NCBI GenBank assembly: GCA_021234155.1
Contig: JAJEKV010000030.1
Coordinates: 4,572,050-4,636,049, forward strand
Direction: 5' to 3'
DNA: 64,000 nt
From: Isoetes taiwanensis
Lineage: Eukaryota > Streptophyta > Lycopodiopsida > Isoetales > Isoetaceae
Below the pieces are notes generated by a model, which saw only the letters and a program-made list of their open reading frames with translations, did not search any database and was not told the DNA's origin. The translations under genes were made by a program, and so were the position numbers. Positions within the stretch are counted from its first letter, which is position 1. Every line of letters begins with the position of its first letter. This document shows positions 55,363 through 64,000 of this stretch, piece by piece.

Positions 55363-56194
55363 AAAACAGTTACTATGTATCTTTTCTACAGTTAATAAAA
55401 GTTGTGTACTACTTGAGTTCCATGATATATGATTTTGTAATTTGAAGTTAAGGTGTGAATTTATATTCCCGTGTGTGATTATATGTTAACGTCTATTCTA
55501 GTCTAAGGGCAACAAAGTTACTAAAAAAGTGAATTTAACAAAGTTACTAAAAAAGTGCAATATAAAATTTATCCCAAAATTAAGACATAATCCCAATTTA
55601 ATTGAATGATAGTTTCCCCGCATATTCTTTTGCATATGCCAATCCAAGGGTTCAGAAGAATACACCTCACCCCATCCAAAAACACTACCATACTTGCAAA
55701 AAATATCCCTTATCAAACCCCAAATGCCACAAGCTTGAACTTTAATACGCTTCACTCCCCTTGCACAGGTCTCGCTATTTATCGCGATCTCACTATCCCT
55801 GGCCGTTGGATTTAAAATGGTCATAACATGGAACTTGGGGCATCTCAAGATTATGACGATAATCTCCTAGAGACTATCACATTAATCTTCAGAATATTAC
55901 AATACTCCAATCTCACAGTTATTGCTTTGCCATGTGATTACCTTCGTCATTACCTCCGTCTATCACCCCTTGTTTGCTATGTTCCGACAGCTCCGTCCAT
56001 TACTCCCCTCCCCTATTTGCTCTGTTTCATCTCTGTTTCAATGGCATGTGATGCTCTCCTCTGCTCGGCCATGGCAAAATGCATCAATTCGGCAATGGCA
56101 CCGGAAGTACCTGAGCTGCATTTTTCTCGGGTATGGCAATGCATCCTTCGAGCCATTTTGGCCATGGCCATATTGCTCGTGAATTTTATTCCCA
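55363..56194. other. Non-coding stretch, no gene recognised
   Basis: An AAAGTTACTAAAAAAGTG word is tandemly duplicated at 55,515-55,556. A plus-strand open frame at 55,828-56,229 has no recognised domain and its tail reads into the palindrome array. Confidence 0.35.
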
Positions 56195-56312
56195 TTAACG
56201 CCCGAGGGCCAGGGCGTTATCTCCCTTAACACCCTGCTCTGAGGGTGTTATGAGCCTTTGTGATAACGCCCTAGGGCGTTATGAGCCTTCTTGATAATGC
56301 CCTAGGGCGTTA
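56195..56312. repeat. Array of four AACGCCC-GGGCGTT palindromes
   Basis: Units begin at 56,195, 56,226, 56,263 and 56,294. Two are TAACGCCCTAGGGCGTTA or one base different; the first two have longer loops. ATGAGCCTT(T/C)(T/G)TGA separates the later units. Confidence 0.85.
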
Positions 56313-56541
56313 AGACTGTTTTAGGCATAAAAATCCAAGGAGCGGGGTGTTAAAGTAAAATATATGCAATCTAGAGGTCCATCAACACATCTACCTTAGG
56401 GCATGGGAACTCGAAGTAACAATACGGTTTCAAATCCTGTTGGTTCAATTAATTGAAGGATGCCTATTGAAACCCGACTGTCATAAATTTACTAAACAAG
56501 GTCTGAAACATATTATAAGTCTGACTCATAGGGTTGGAACT

Positions 56542-56570
56542 AGAGAAATGTTCGCGGCGGCTTCTTGTAG
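56542..56570. repeat. GC-rich hairpin repeat P1 (collapsed copy)
   Basis: AGAGAAATGTTCGCGGCGGC is followed directly by TTCTTGTAG, so the centre and most of the second arm are deleted. It lies 84 bases downstream of the GT61 stop codon. Confidence 0.8.
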
Positions 56571-56653
56571 AATTAAAAATTGTATTTTAAAAGACTAGTT
56601 TAGTTGTTATGTATACACAATTGAATACAACTAAATTTTATCTTCAATTTACA

Positions 56654-58311
56654 TCATGAGATATCAACGGATCTCTCACAACTATTTGTAGCTTTCCTTA
56701 TGTCATTGATAAGCATTGTTCTATTTTGGAATCTTATTAACACATCTTCCATCCACTTTGAAAGATGAGTTTCATTAAGTCCAACATTTGAATCCTTATA
56801 GAAATCAAAACATTTAGCATTGTCATTAGGGTTAGGGCAATCTGCTCCTTCATGATCATTCCATGTTCCTTCATGTTGCAAGCCTACCCAGCTAGATAGC
56901 CAAGTAAATACATACTGGCCAACTCCAGCATACTCAAGCCATCCTTTAGGAAACATTTCAAGGATAGAGCCTCCCCTTTGCATGAAGATCATGTTGGTGA
57001 CTTGTGCACCATGGACACTAAGGAGGATATCAGTGTGACGCATGAGGTTCACCTGGATTGAAATATCAACAAGTAGTAAATAAAAATAATCATTAGATAC
57101 TACATTGTATATGCAATAATAAAAAGAGGTACTATGAGTTTGCTAGAAAGAAAAGAAAAGACAAGTACCTGTTGACAGAAAGTAAGATTTGCAACATGGA
57201 CAACTTGGAGGTTGCAACCTTGGATCTTGTGACATTGATCTTGCACAACACTTGCAACAGCAGAGACATTCTTGAAAGCCCTCGTGCGAGATCTAGCCAA
57301 TATAGTAATATTAAATCCATCCCTAGTATTCCTTTGCCCTACTTCTAAGTTACAAAGCTTATAACTTTCACACCTAATGAAATCAAATATCTTATTCATT
57401 TTAGGTATTGACACACTTCCCAAACCTCTCCTGTGAACCAGAGCATGTTCAAAACAAGCTGGCTTATCATCATACTGCATCAAATCAGGCTTTAATTCTT
57501 GGCCGAAGGCGGCAATGACAACTTTTGACACCCAATCTCCAATATGGCCATAGATTTCACCCCAATGGTATAATATGAGATGATCTGGAACAGAAAAGTT
57601 GTTCCTTAGTCTCCAATCTACTAGACTGATGAGAGCAGTCAAGCCATGCCATGGATTAACATAATCCCAGTAATTATCCACCACAAAGGTTAATCCAGGC
57701 ACAAAGACTGCATTATGGGGGAGATAATCTCGCCATGCAAAGGCATAGCTATTTTTGGTGCCATCTGTGGTGTGGCTGCCCTGAAGGCACAGGATTCTTC
57801 CATGGGAAGAATTTGAAGGAAATTCAAACTCTTCTGGAGAATCATATCTGCTCTTTCTGTACAGGCTGCTCATAAACCATGTGTTGTTGGCATCTGTGAG
57901 GCCTGATGCCCGCGTATCTTTCAAAGGAAAAAAGGTTGTAGATTGGATCAGTCTCTGCTCCACAGATTCAACCCTCTGTGCCAGCTCTGATGTGTTTGAT
58001 GCATGGCTCTGATGATCCTGCAGCCATGTTGCAGCCTGCTTCAGGCAATCTGATGATCCTCTGCTCTTTACGCATTGCGCGATTTTTGCCACAACAGTAT
58101 CTGGCTCGTCTGTGCCTGTAGAATTGGACTGCATGTAGAACTGCTGCAGCATTCTTCCTCTGTGCCATGCCTGGCCCAAATCTCCCCACTTCAATTCTGA
58201 TACTCCCACATAATTCAGCTTGTTCATGCATACCATCAACACCTGAACGATTATCAATACGCCCAACAACGCTGTTGTATATCCAATCTTCTTGCTTTTG
58301 CATCTGCCCAT
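56654..58311 (-). CDS. GT61-family glycosyltransferase (DUF563), 2 exons
   Basis: Exon 1 is 58,311-57,169 and exon 2 is 57,052-56,654, joined in frame by a GT-AG intron of 116 bp (513 aa). A short cytoplasmic tail (MGRCKSKK) precedes one hydrophobic anchor (IGYTTALLGVLIIVQVLMVC), the type II layout of Golgi enzymes. A stem region follows, then the catalytic domain with DYVNPWHGLTALISLVDWR, ILYHWGEIYGHIGDW, GFNITILARSRTRAF and, in exon 2, LLSVHGAQVTNMIFMQRGG with ILEMFPKGW, the GT61 signature. Plant GT61 enzymes transfer xylose, arabinose or GlcNAc to N-glycans or wall polymers; the acceptor cannot be told from sequence. There are several N-glycosylation sequons. No stops or shifts are seen. 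Confidence 0.87.
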
Positions 58312-58510
58312 TTCACTTCCCGAAAATGCCCACGATTATTGGCCATCTTATACTATTTTTTCGATCTCGAAACCTGTGGCCTGGATTTTGCCACGTCCCA
58401 CCCCATTTATCGAGCTGCATGTGATGGCTTGAAATTAAGAACATGCCCACCCATGCTCCCTAACATGTCAAGTCCCTAATTGTAGGTATCGCACAATCCC
58501 AAATCTTAGT
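58312..58510 (-). promoter_or_regulatory. Proximal upstream region of GT61
   Basis: No strong TATA box was recognised within 200 bases of the ATG. The region is bounded upstream by the tandem duplication. Confidence 0.2.
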
Positions 58511-59376
58511 CACACCTTCTCAACCCGTTGAATTCGTCACAATAATCTCGATCACTCATGTTCATCATCAAAGCCAGCACACAAACTCGACAAAATGAAA
58601 CCAGCTAATATGTACAGAATGGCTACTGATGTCTAATTCTCAAACATAGAGTTTGATGCATGTACCTAAGCAAAATAAGTGTGTGTCTTTACATTATATT
58701 TATCATAAAATTTAACCACGTCTCTATTTCTTCTTATTACTTTTCATTGTTTCATGTTGCATAGGAAGTAAAATATATTTTCATATGTAGAATAATAGTT
58801 TATTTGTGTTAAGTAAGTTTCTAGCAGATACCAAGAACATGAATGTAAACAAAAAGAGCCGAAGAAAGCTCTACTCAAATTGATTCAAAATAGGAACTTC
58901 TTTAACCCATAAGAATGCCATTTCTTAGTTCCAAATTTTTAGTCATACCTTCCCAACCCGTTGAATTTTTCATGGCCCATTGCCCATGTTCATTATCAAA
59001 GTCAACATACAAACCCGACAAAATGAAACCAGCTAATATGTACAAAATGGCTGTTGATGTCTAATTCCCAAAAATAGGGTTTGGGGCATGCACCTAGGTA
59101 GAATAAATTTGTGCTTAGATATATTATATTCATCGTACAATTTAACCACATCTCTATTTTTTCCTATTACTTTTCATTGTTTAGCATGTTGCATAAGAAG
59201 TAAAATAAGCTTTCGTATAGAATAATGGTTTATTTGTGTTAAATAAGTTTCTAGCGAACCAAAAACATTAATGTAAACAAAAACAATTGGAAAAATCTCT
59301 ACTCAAATCGATTCAAAATAAGAACAACTTTAATGATAAAAATGCCATTTCTATTTGTAATTTCATCAATTTTCAA
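58511..59376. repeat. Tandem duplication, 433-bp unit, upstream of GT61
   Basis: Unit 1 starts at 58,511 (CACACCTTCTCAACCCGTTG) and unit 2 at 58,944 (CATACCTTCCCAACCCGTTG). Both share AAATGAAACCAGCTAATATG, TTACTTTTCATTGTTT and GTTTATTTGTGTTAA. Identity is roughly 80-85% by eye. Confidence 0.9.
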
Positions 59377-59509
59377 CTTGAAAATACTAATTCGTTTCAA
59401 ATTTTTCCAAACAGGATGCGTTCAATTTAGAATTACACCTTGAAGCAACAAGTTTCTTTATTCTTTAAATGTACTCATTATCATGCTCTAAGTATAGTAT
59501 CTTAACATA

Positions 59510-59556
59510 TACAAGAAATTTATCGCGGCGGCCAAGGCCGCCGCGAACATTTCTCT
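59510..59556. repeat. GC-rich hairpin repeat P1 (full copy)
   Basis: TACAAGAAATTTATCGCGGC, GGCCAAGGCC at the centre, GCCGCGAACATTTCTC. Nearly identical to 32,775-32,820 and in the same orientation. Confidence 0.9.
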
Positions 59557-59980
59557 TTTTCAAAACTGTGCAGTTGGACCCCAGTTAACGTCCAACATTT
59601 TCTTATGCAATGGCCAAGTGATTCTAGATTGATGTGAAGCAACTTCGTAAGATCTTATATTCTAACTCTAATTTAGAAATTACAAAATGGGAGAATATTT
59701 ACCTTGCATGCAATTAGTGAAGCAGAAGAGAAGCGCTCACAATAGCTCTTCAAGTGCTCTCAATGCGTCGAGACAATAAGAAGGCCTTCTATTTATAAGA
59801 TGGAGTTTTGTTGGATGATCGACACACATGACTAATCTAGGGCTATATTTATGCCAAGTGCCTATATCACAACTTCGTGACGTAATCATTAATATCATTC
59901 GATATATATTTCATATCTATAATTATCCTAAAATGGATATCATTAAGATTCTATATATTGGGATTGATATCTTCTAACAA
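59557..59980. other. Non-coding stretch
   Basis: No gene recognised. Confidence 0.35.
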
Positions 59981-59983
59981 ATT

Positions 59984-60640
59984 TGCGATGGCCGCAATAA
60001 ATGCAAAGTCTTAACACGTGTCGGCTTTGATACCGCAATAAATCGCAAAGCATTAACGGCCGCAATAACGCAAAGTGCACGCGATGTGTCGTCTTTTGAT
60101 AATTCGCAATAAATGCAAAGCGATAAGGGGTCGCAATAAATGAAAGCGTATTCATGGCCGTAATAAATGCAAAGAGTATTAATAAAATGCAATAAATCAA
60201 AAATGCACACGTCGCGGCTTTTGATAACCCGCAATAAACGAAAAAGCGATTAATGGCCGAATAAACTGAAAGCGTATTAATGGTCATGATAAACGCAAAA
60301 GGTATTAACGGCTACAATAAATCGAAAGCTTGCATTACACGTCGCGGGCTTTGATAATTCGCATAAATTCAAAGCCGCATTAACGGGCCACAAAAACGCA
60401 AAGTCTTATTAATGGGTCGCAATAAACGCAAAAAGTCACACAAATCTACCATAAATGCGATGAATGCAACGTGTCATCCTATGGTAATGCTCATATCTTC
60501 CTCCGCCATAAATGCTCATAAATGCCTCAAATCTGAAATTAATGCCCGCAATAAATGCTTTATAATCAATGAATGCACACAATATTCGAGGTTATTAATG
60601 GCTGCAATAAATGCTTTATAATCAATGAATGCACACCGTG
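59984..60640. repeat. Higher-order AT-rich minisatellite
   Basis: A degenerate 30-40 base unit (GGCCGCAATAAATGCAAAGC, then GTATTAA) is repeated about 17 times. A longer word CACGTCGCGGCTTTTGATAA returns near 60,015, 60,083, 60,205 and 60,342, suggesting a second level of periodicity. Short ORFs in it are repeat artefacts. Confidence 0.85.
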
Positions 60641-61335
60641 TCATGCTTTAGGAATTTTGAAGGAACAAAATAGGGGAGAACAGAAATTAGACACTCAATT
60701 ACATAGGAAGGATAATTATTGGAGGGCAGAATCTTGTGCGCAACACTCCTTCATAAATTTTTTTGATACGTTGGCTATGGCGTCCTTCGACACTGCAACG
60801 CCTGTGGTTCTGCCCTCCTTCCGCCCTTCCTCCTTCCAACTGATCCATTTTTCTTCCCAGTAATACTTGTGACTGCCAAATCAGGCAGACTTCAGGCTAA
60901 TCCGCTGGATCACAGAGGTCCGTTGTAGAGTTTCGAATCCTTTTTAGGTTTTGGATGCACACTTCCGGAGCAACCATTTCCCTGCGTTTAATCGTTTCTT
61001 CGCTTGACCATTCCGGGCCGTATGGTCCTTCCATGTTCACCTACTTCTAGAACAAAAAATGGCAAAAACCCATGTTCTGTTTCGTCAGATCCGTCCCGAT
61101 TTGTTCAGGAAATTTTTTACCATATGACACATGATAAATGATATTTGCACTTACCTTTAGTAAGGTTTGAATTTAGCGCTTCAAGGAAGAAGACAAGCTT
61201 TCGCCGGATTCTGGCTCCATTCTCAAATCCACACCTGCATCCCAATAAAAAAGTTCTGCATATTAAGGTCTGGCACCAGGTAGAATCTAAGAATACTTTG
61301 ATATGCTTGAAATTTGTATAGTTCTTGGCTATGGC
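60641..61335. other. Non-coding stretch with an exon-like start
   Basis: ATGGCGTCCTTCGACACTGC at 60,778 opens a short Ser/Pro-rich frame (MASFDTATPVVLPSFRPSSF) ending at 60,863. It might be the start of a plastid-targeted protein, but no following exon was found. Confidence 0.25.
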
Positions 61336-61339
61336 AGAT

Positions 61340-61790
61340 CTGTTATTTGCAAAAATGGAGTCAAAATGAGCAAATCAGATGGGGCTTTTTGCACATTTGG
61401 GTTCGGAAAGGCCTTTTAAGCTAATAGGCAAAGTTAATTAGAATTTGGCCACAGAATCGATTGGATTAGGAAGAAAAGAAAGATTGGGTCCCCTGTTAAC
61501 AGAATTTGGGGATGATCTAATTGGAGCCCAAATTGGCCAAATTGGATGGGGCTTTTTGTAGATCTGGATTTGGAGGGCCATTTCGAGCTAGTATGGAAAA
61601 GGAATTAGATTCTGGCCCTAGAATCAGTTGGAATTAGAAGAAACGGTCGACCAGGTCTGTAATTTGGGGCAGAACTGTTCTTGATCAAATTGGAGCCCAA
61701 AATAGGGTGATCTAATGGGAATTTTTGCATGAAAATGATCGGATTGCATGGCCGATCAAAGGGGAGAAGTTAATTTGAAATGGGTCTTTA
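61340..61790. repeat. Three degenerate tandem units of about 169 bp
   Basis: GATGGGGCTTTTTG (61,377 and 61,546) and TAATGGGAATTTTTG (about 61,715) mark the units. Each continues with TTGGATTTGGA- or CATTTGGGTTCGGA-type text and AGAATC(G/A)(A/G)TTGGA. Confidence 0.65.
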
Positions 61791-63290
61791 CAGTTCTACG
61801 AAACCAAAAAACAGAGACAATAAATACCTCTGGAACAGATCATTCTGGTGCGACACAACATAGGATAGCCCCGTCCGCTCCGCTGCAACATAAATATTGT
61901 CTCATCCACTACAAAGGAAGAGCAGAGCAAAAAAATTGCCCCTAAAGCAGAGCCCAACCCGTTTACCTCGCTTGAAAAATTAGCTGCCACAATAAAATCG
62001 CCGGCTTATATAAATATAATGATTGGAATACTTGCAGCTAACATTATCAACTATGGGACTGCTAGAATGAGTAGATGACATAGCTGAAGCAAGCGATCTT
62101 GCTATTGCACAACAAGATTCACTTCACAATAATTTCAAGCGAAGAGATCGTCCTCAACTAGTCATGTCCTCAACTAGTCATGTGCCTCTTAATCCCTCTT
62201 GAACTAGTCATGTGCCTCTTAATCCCTCATTTCAAGAATTGACAGAGATGAACACATTATTCTATGCTCCTATTTTGTTTTAGAATCTAGGATTTAGTGA
62301 CAATGCTCCACTTTGCTCTGCAGTCATGACATGAGTTACATAACAGTGGCTGCCTAGCTTTAATTGCCACAGTTGATGGAAATCATTGTTCTAATACAAC
62401 AATTGTCCATAAATGCCTAGTTGACAAAAGTTAGGCTCTGTACATGTCCAGAGTTTCATCCTATCAAAGACATATAAATTGTGGAACATGCTACTTTATG
62501 CATTGTTAACCTCGAGTAACAAGGATAACTGTATTCTTTTGCAACTCATCTACTTAATTCTATAGAGCTTATGGCAGCAAGGGATTCATCGTTGCAGGGG
62601 ATCAGAAATCTTGTTGGATCCCTACGGGATTGGATATATATCTTTAAACCCAGGTCCTCGCAGGTTATCAGGATCTGACCGCTGTCTGCCGTTGGATCTA
62701 AGACTGGTTATAACCCAGAACCTCTGGAATATTCTTTTCAATAGAATATTCTAGTGATTATTAAAATAACCTCTCGAATATTCTCTTTAACTAATATTCT
62801 CTTGGGCGATCCGGCATATCGTAAAAAGACGCAATGCGAGATTTGGGCACTCAATTTTTGGCTTCTTCTGCAAAGAAAACCCATCTATCCGTCGATTCAA
62901 TAATGCCGCCATTTCCGGATCCATTAGCTCCCGGTCTAAATCCCCATCCGTCGGGACTAATTCGATGCTATATCTTTACCTTGAAGCACAAAATCCGCCA
63001 TGTTTGATTTGCTTTTTTTTATCGATCAATATTGTGGGTCACAGGAGTAGATTTAAGCATTACAAAATGGATAGAGCGAGAGAAACCAAAGCCCTAATGC
63101 TTCATTGGCGGATAAAAAAGATGGGCATTGTGAGCAAGAAAAATCTTGTGCATGTGTCGGATTGTAGAGATTTAACTCAAGGATTTTGTGAAGGCCCATC
63201 CATTGCGAACTCTACATGTTTTTGGAGAAGACTTGTGCCAAAGAATCCTATTTCTATGCGATCCAATACCCTGATCTTGTGTACAGCTCT
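61791..63290. other. Non-coding stretch, heat-shock-like words at 62,730-62,810
   Basis: GGAATATTC, AGAATATTC, CGAATATTC and TAATATTC occur within 80 bases (nGAAnnTTCn words). A short direct repeat TCAACTAGTCATGTGCCTCT lies at 62,168 and 62,201. A 112-codon frame at 62,965-63,303 has no recognised domain. Confidence 0.35.
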
Positions 63291-63392
63291 AATTTTATAC
63301 TAAGTCCGATGCCACAGCTACGGAGAAACCTGCTCATACAGTTCTAATTTGATACTAAGTCCGATGCCACAGCTATGCAGAAACCTGCTCGG
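63290..63392. repeat. Tandem duplication of about 57 bp
   Basis: ATACTAAGTCCGATGCCACA and GAAACCTGCTC occur twice with one or two differences. Confidence 0.85.
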
Positions 63393-63405
63393 ATCTGGGT
63401 TTAAG

Positions 63406-63509
63406 GGAGGTCAACCCTCCCCTTTCGGGGATCATGGGAAATAACCCTCTCGGCCTGCCGGCCTCGAGGGTTATTTCCCATAATCCCCTCAAGGGGAGGG
63501 TTAACCTCC
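63406..63509. repeat. 104-bp hairpin with about 50-bp arms
   Basis: GGAGGTCAACCCTCCCC, then GGGAAATAACCCTCTCGGCC on the left, pair with GGCCTCGAGGGTTATTTCCC and GGGGAGGGTTAACCTCC on the right. The loop is about four bases (TGCC). Very few mismatches. Confidence 0.92.
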
Positions 63510-64000
63510 TCATCATTGCTAAGCATTTAAGCTCATTACCTTGATTTCAATTTTAACACCAGTGAAAAATGTAGAGACTAGCTTTTGCCAAATGATAAAC
63601 AATGTGAGGGCTGATAACCATTATTGTATTCGTTTTGATAGACTTGTTGGCAACCAATTGAATATAGTGAGATGATTGGCTTAAATGGGTAATTTCACAT
63701 GTGCATCTATACTTCCCGATGATGCCATTTACTTGTGACCCAAATGTGTCTACATGGCTCCTAAGCTAGATGATGCCATTTGTTGTGACCGAAATGTGTG
63801 TACATCACGTACCTTGGAAATTGCTCAAAATATATCATGTCTTTATATTTACGTTATCTTCTTGCATCCTTTCCAAACATTTTAAGACCAAAGAACAATC
63901 CTTGGGGCACCACATGAATAATTTCATCAAAGATTTTGCATGCCTCCTTCAAACTCTCGCACTTGGTATAATTTCACGCCTGCTTGCTTATTTGACATCA
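63510..64000. other. Non-coding stretch to window edge
   Basis: ATGATGCCATTTACTTGTGA and ATGATGCCATTTGTTGTGAC with CC(A/G)AATGTGT form a short tandem repeat at 63,719-63,808. No gene recognised. Confidence 0.4.

Noticed and set aside
59984-60640. CRISPR-like array
   Set aside because: Units are directly adjacent and degenerate, without constant-length unique spacers, and the genome is eukaryotic.
62730-62810. Heat-shock element controlling a gene
   Set aside because: Several nGAAnnTTCn-like words occur, but no gene was identified downstream and A/T-rich chance matches are likely.

Overview
The window is eukaryotic nuclear DNA from a land plant. Spliced plant genes (an acyl-lipid thioesterase, a GT61 glycosyltransferase, the edge of a CASP-like gene) lie in a sea of old transposons with almost no intact ORFs. 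Low gene density, chromovirus/Copia/LINE/CACTA/hAT debris, an oleosin-like gene and a moss/fern-style uncharacterised transposase suggest a large-genome plant, possibly a seed-free one such as a fern; this is inference. No rRNA, CRISPR, operon or canonical tRNA gene was seen.

Layout. 0-0.2 kb: 5' end of a CASP-like membrane protein gene (minus strand). 1.5-4 kb: Copia remnant on the minus strand, split by a 358-bp hAT-type MITE with TIRs and an 8-bp target duplication. 4.1-4.45 kb: LINE 3' end. 7.0-10.6 kb: multi-exon pseudogene of biosynthetic threonine deaminase (plastid transit region to C-terminal regulatory domain), flanked by repeats. 15.3-18.1 kb: a Merlin/IS1595-type transposase split by a 5'-truncated LINE that ends in a (TATTCT)16 tail. 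19.8-20.8 kb: L1-like remnant. 21.3-21.9 kb: fasciclin-like fragment. 25.9-27.2 kb: an intact five-exon acyl-lipid thioesterase gene. 27.7-32.5 kb: a young Ty3 chromovirus with 520-bp LTRs and a 5-bp duplication, whose integrase core has been deleted in frame. 33.0-34.8 kb: exons of proteasome activator PA200. 38.6-40.3 kb: a palindrome-rich element, then an oleosin-like gene. 41.5-49.0 kb: a four-exon minus-strand gene with a ParB-like motif, a class-beta DNA methyltransferase-like fold and an FCP1/NIF-type phosphatase domain, interrupted by a 2,351-bp CACTA element. 50.1-50.5 kb: a small intact ORF. 52.4-55.4 kb: a decayed transposase-like gene running the other way. 56.6-58.3 kb: an intact two-exon GT61 gene with a tandemly duplicated upstream region. 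60 kb: an unusual AT-rich minisatellite. 63.4 kb: a long hairpin.

The most unusual region is 41.5-55.4 kb. All three inferred introns of the ParB/methyltransferase/FCP1 gene, and the area around the small ORF, carry copies of a palindrome (core GCGCCNGGCGC) that I do not see in its exons. A transposase-like gene lies head-to-head with it. The whole may be a decayed, gene-rich mobile element. Several other palindrome families in the window suggest that short hairpins are a recurrent theme of this genome.

Genes judged intact from sequence: the thioesterase, GT61, probably the 88-aa oleosin-like protein and the 139-aa ORF; the CASP-like gene is cut by the window edge. Most other coding-like stretches are decayed.
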